A DNA stretch of 64,000 nucleotides from an uncultured Erythrobacter sp. (GTDB lineage: Bacteria; Pseudomonadota; Alphaproteobacteria; Sphingomonadales; Sphingomonadaceae): assembly GCA_947488155.1 (NCBI GenBank), contig CANKYK010000001.1, forward strand, positions 1,630,439-1,694,438, given 5' to 3'. Position numbers and translations under genes: made by a program. The stretch's first letter is position 1, and each line of letters begins with the position of its first letter. Positions 62,401 through 64,000 of this stretch are shown here, in pieces. The notes below the pieces were generated by a model. That model did not search any database and had not been told where the DNA came from. It saw only the letters and a list, made by a program, of their open reading frames with translations.

Positions 62401-63744
62401 ATGACATCTAGCGCCAATGATCTGATCGAAGGGCTGAGCCGGGTTTTGGCGCGCGCAGGCATGGAAGCTCCGGTCGGGCTGGAGCGGCTGACCGGCGGCG
62501 CGACTATGGAGAGCTGGCATTTTTGGAGTGGCGGCGGAGGGTTCGTCCTGCGCCGTGCGCCCAGCCTGAAGTTTATGAATGATCGCCCGTTTGGTCACGA
62601 TACCGAGGCAGCAGTGATCCGCGCCGCAAATGCTGCCGGTGTGACCGCGCCTGAGGTGATCGCTGAGCTACAGCCGGAGGACGGCATTGGCAGCGGCTTT
62701 GTGATGCGCGCATTGCCGGGCACGGCCGACCCTAAGGTGATCCTGCAGTTTGACGAGGCGGATGCTCTGCTGCGAGAGGCGGCGCAGGACCTGGCCCGTA
62801 TTCACTCGCTGACCCGCGATGATGTGCCCGATGCGGTGCCGGTGATGGACTACCGAGAGGCCATTGCCGATCTGCGCGCGCAGTTTGAGGAGGCGGGCGG
62901 TGACCGCCCGATCATCGCGCTAGGTCTGAAATGGATGGAGGACAATTGTCCTGAGCCTTGCGAACCCGTGCTCAATCACGGTGATTACAGACTCGGCAAT
63001 TTGCTGGCGGAGGAGGGGCATCTTACGGGGGTGCTTGATTGGGAGCTCGCGCATTTCGGCGATCCGCATGAAGATCTGGCCTTTGGCTGCATGGCGGTGT
63101 GGCGGTTTGCGCGGTATGATCGGCCTGCACTCGGGCTTGGCTCGCTGGAGGCATATTTTGCCGCATATGAGGCCGAGAGTGGCCACACAGTCGACCCCGC
63201 CCGCTTCCGTTATTGGCTGATCCATCGCACCGTGTGGTGGGCGCTGGGCTGCCTCAAGATGGCGCAATTTTGGCGCAGCGGTGAGGACCGTATGCTGGAG
63301 CGCGTGGTGATCTCTAGGCGTACGAGCGAGCAGGAACTCGACCTGCTGATGCTCCTGGAGGAGGACGCGCCGGAGGAAGAGCGTGCGCAGAAAGTTGATC
63401 CGGACATCTCTTCCGCAGCTGAACGCGGTGAAGCGACCACAGGAGAGATGGCGGCCGCGATCTCAGAATGGTTGGCCACGCTTAAAGATAAGGTCGAAGG
63501 ACATGATCGTTTCCAACTTGCGGTGGCGCGTAATGCTCTGGGCATGATCACACGAGACGACGCCATTCTGCCGCCGCATTCGGATTATGAATTGGCGCAG
63601 GACATTCTAAGCGGTGACGAAACGCTGGCATCACCTGGTCTTCTTGCCGAAATGAAGGAAGCAGCGCTGGAAAAGCTGACGGTGGATGTGCCGAAATACC
63701 CTGCGCTTGAAGCTGCGTGGAAATTATGGACTGGAGAAGATTAA
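62401..63744 (+). CDS. Phosphotransferase family protein (APH-like) with a C-terminal DUF6285-like part
   Basis: A 447-residue protein. The N-terminal part is an APH/choline-kinase-like fold: LNHGDYRLGNLL (the catalytic HxDxxxxN region with the Asp, about residues 196-207) and GVLDWELAHFGDPHEDLA (the DxE/DxD metal site). A C-terminal part (about residues 335-447, EMAAAISEWLATLKDK... and PALEAAWKLW) matches the DUF6285-like extension seen in acyl-CoA-linked members. The acyl-CoA dehydrogenase gene begins at the next base, so both act in one acyl-CoA pathway. Confidence 0.9.
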   Translation: MTSSANDLIEGLSRVLARAGMEAPVGLERLTGGATMESWHFWSGGGGFVLRRAPSLKFMNDRPFGHDTEAAVIRAANAAGVTAPEVIAELQPEDGIGSGFVMRALPGTADPKVILQFDEADALLREAAQDLARIHSLTRDDVPDAVPVMDYREAIADLRAQFEEAGGDRPIIALGLKWMEDNCPEPCEPVLNHGDYRLGNLLAEEGHLTGVLDWELAHFGDPHEDLAFGCMAVWRFARYDRPALGLGSLEAYFAAYEAESGHTVDPARFRYWLIHRTVWWALGCLKMAQFWRSGEDRMLERVVISRRTSEQELDLLMLLEEDAPEEERAQKVDPDISSAAERGEATTGEMAAAISEWLATLKDKVEGHDRFQLAVARNALGMITRDDAILPPHSDYELAQDILSGDETLASPGLLAEMKEAALEKLTVDVPKYPALEAAWKLWTGED

Positions 63745-64000
63745 ATGGACTTCGCAATTCCCGCCGATCTCTCGGCCTATCTTGATGAACTCGACGCCTT
63801 TATCGAGGCTGAGATCAAACCGCTTGAAAACGCCGACGACAATATCCGCTTCTTCGACCACCGCCGCGAGCATTCGCGCACCGATTGGGATCGTGGGGGC
63901 CTGCCGCGCGAGGAATGGGAAGAACTGCTCAAGGAGGCCACGCGCCGCGCCGATGCCGCCGGACACTGGCGTTTCTCCGCACCTGCTCAATATGGCGGCA
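63745..64000 (+). CDS. Acyl-CoA dehydrogenase, 5' part
   Basis: The start of an acyl-CoA dehydrogenase-like protein, cut by the window edge after about 85 codons. MDFAIPADLSAYLDELDAFI begins the N-terminal helical domain, and the RREHSRTDWDRGGLP stretch is typical of the ACAD10/11-like enzymes that pair with an APH-like kinase (choline-phosphotransferase-like) gene. The ATG lies directly after the stop of that gene, so the two are translationally coupled. Confidence 0.85.
   Translation, partial: MDFAIPADLSAYLDELDAFIEAEIKPLENADDNIRFFDHRREHSRTDWDRGGLPREEWEELLKEATRRADAAGHWRFSAPAQYGG

Overview
The window looks like chromosomal DNA of a marine-type alphaproteobacterium of the Sphingomonadales, most likely the Erythrobacteraceae (Erythrobacter/Altererythrobacter/Qipengyuania group). 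This rests on protein style (gyrB, guaA, nrdA/nrdB, argB, folD and putA all read as alphaproteobacterial), on moderately high GC, on many Tat/Sec-exported and lipoprotein genes of sphingomonad type, and on a palindromic 'CTGAGC-TTGTCGAAG' interspersed repeat near 42.1-42.2 kb that is typical of this order. No species call can be made by reading alone.

Layout. 0-10 kb: end of a lysophospholipid acyltransferase gene, TetR regulator, M50-like membrane protease, AI-2E family permease, gyrB, a Tat-signal nitroreductase with its MarR regulator, a PIG-L deacetylase, and an acyl-CoA-synthetase-like gene broken by one extra G. 10-24 kb: a noncoding stretch with strong hairpins and a 27-codon ORF, then guaA, SDR, HhH-GPD glycosylase/EamA pair, nitronate monooxygenase, an ABC ATPase, an MBL lipoprotein and nadB. 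24-36 kb: GumN-like and TonB-C-like secreted proteins, alpha/beta hydrolase, a truncated NrtS-like remnant, then nrdA and nrdB separated by 3.4 kb of small and accessory genes (structured noncoding DNA, a YjzC-like small protein, PilZ, a small lipoprotein, a GGDEF cyclase), followed by an XRE/ImmA pair divergent from a second YjzC-like gene, a proline-rich mini-ORF and a KTSC protein. 36-40 kb: accessory lipoproteins, two thermonuclease-like proteins, a DUF4870-like protein and an orphan DUF2282 (bufferin-like) lipoprotein. 40-54 kb: argB, yggT, folD, marC, a TetR-MAPEG operon, a LON-domain/thioredoxin-TPR operon, tRNA-Gly(GCC), a TonB-dependent receptor with acidic loops, a saccharopine-dehydrogenase-like reductase, a thioesterase and dcd. 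53-64 kb: putA, mtnP, GST, aldehyde dehydrogenase, M48 protease, a large exported hydrolase, and an aminoglycoside-phosphotransferase-like gene joined to the start of an acyl-CoA dehydrogenase gene.

Most of the window is ordinary housekeeping and catabolic content: nucleotide supply (guaA, nrdAB, dcd, mtnP), NAD (nadB), arginine (argB), C1 folate (folD), proline catabolism (putA) and fatty-acyl metabolism. The parts worth a second look are: the minus-strand mini-ORF followed by two C-rich-loop hairpins (10.24-10.53 kb), the hairpin-dense DNA after nrdA, the two YjzC-like small proteins with the XRE/ImmA module and its palindromic intergenic region, the lipoprotein form of DUF2282 without its usual partners, and the duplicated gyrB 3' end. 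No CRISPR array, complete insertion sequence, prophage or rRNA was seen.
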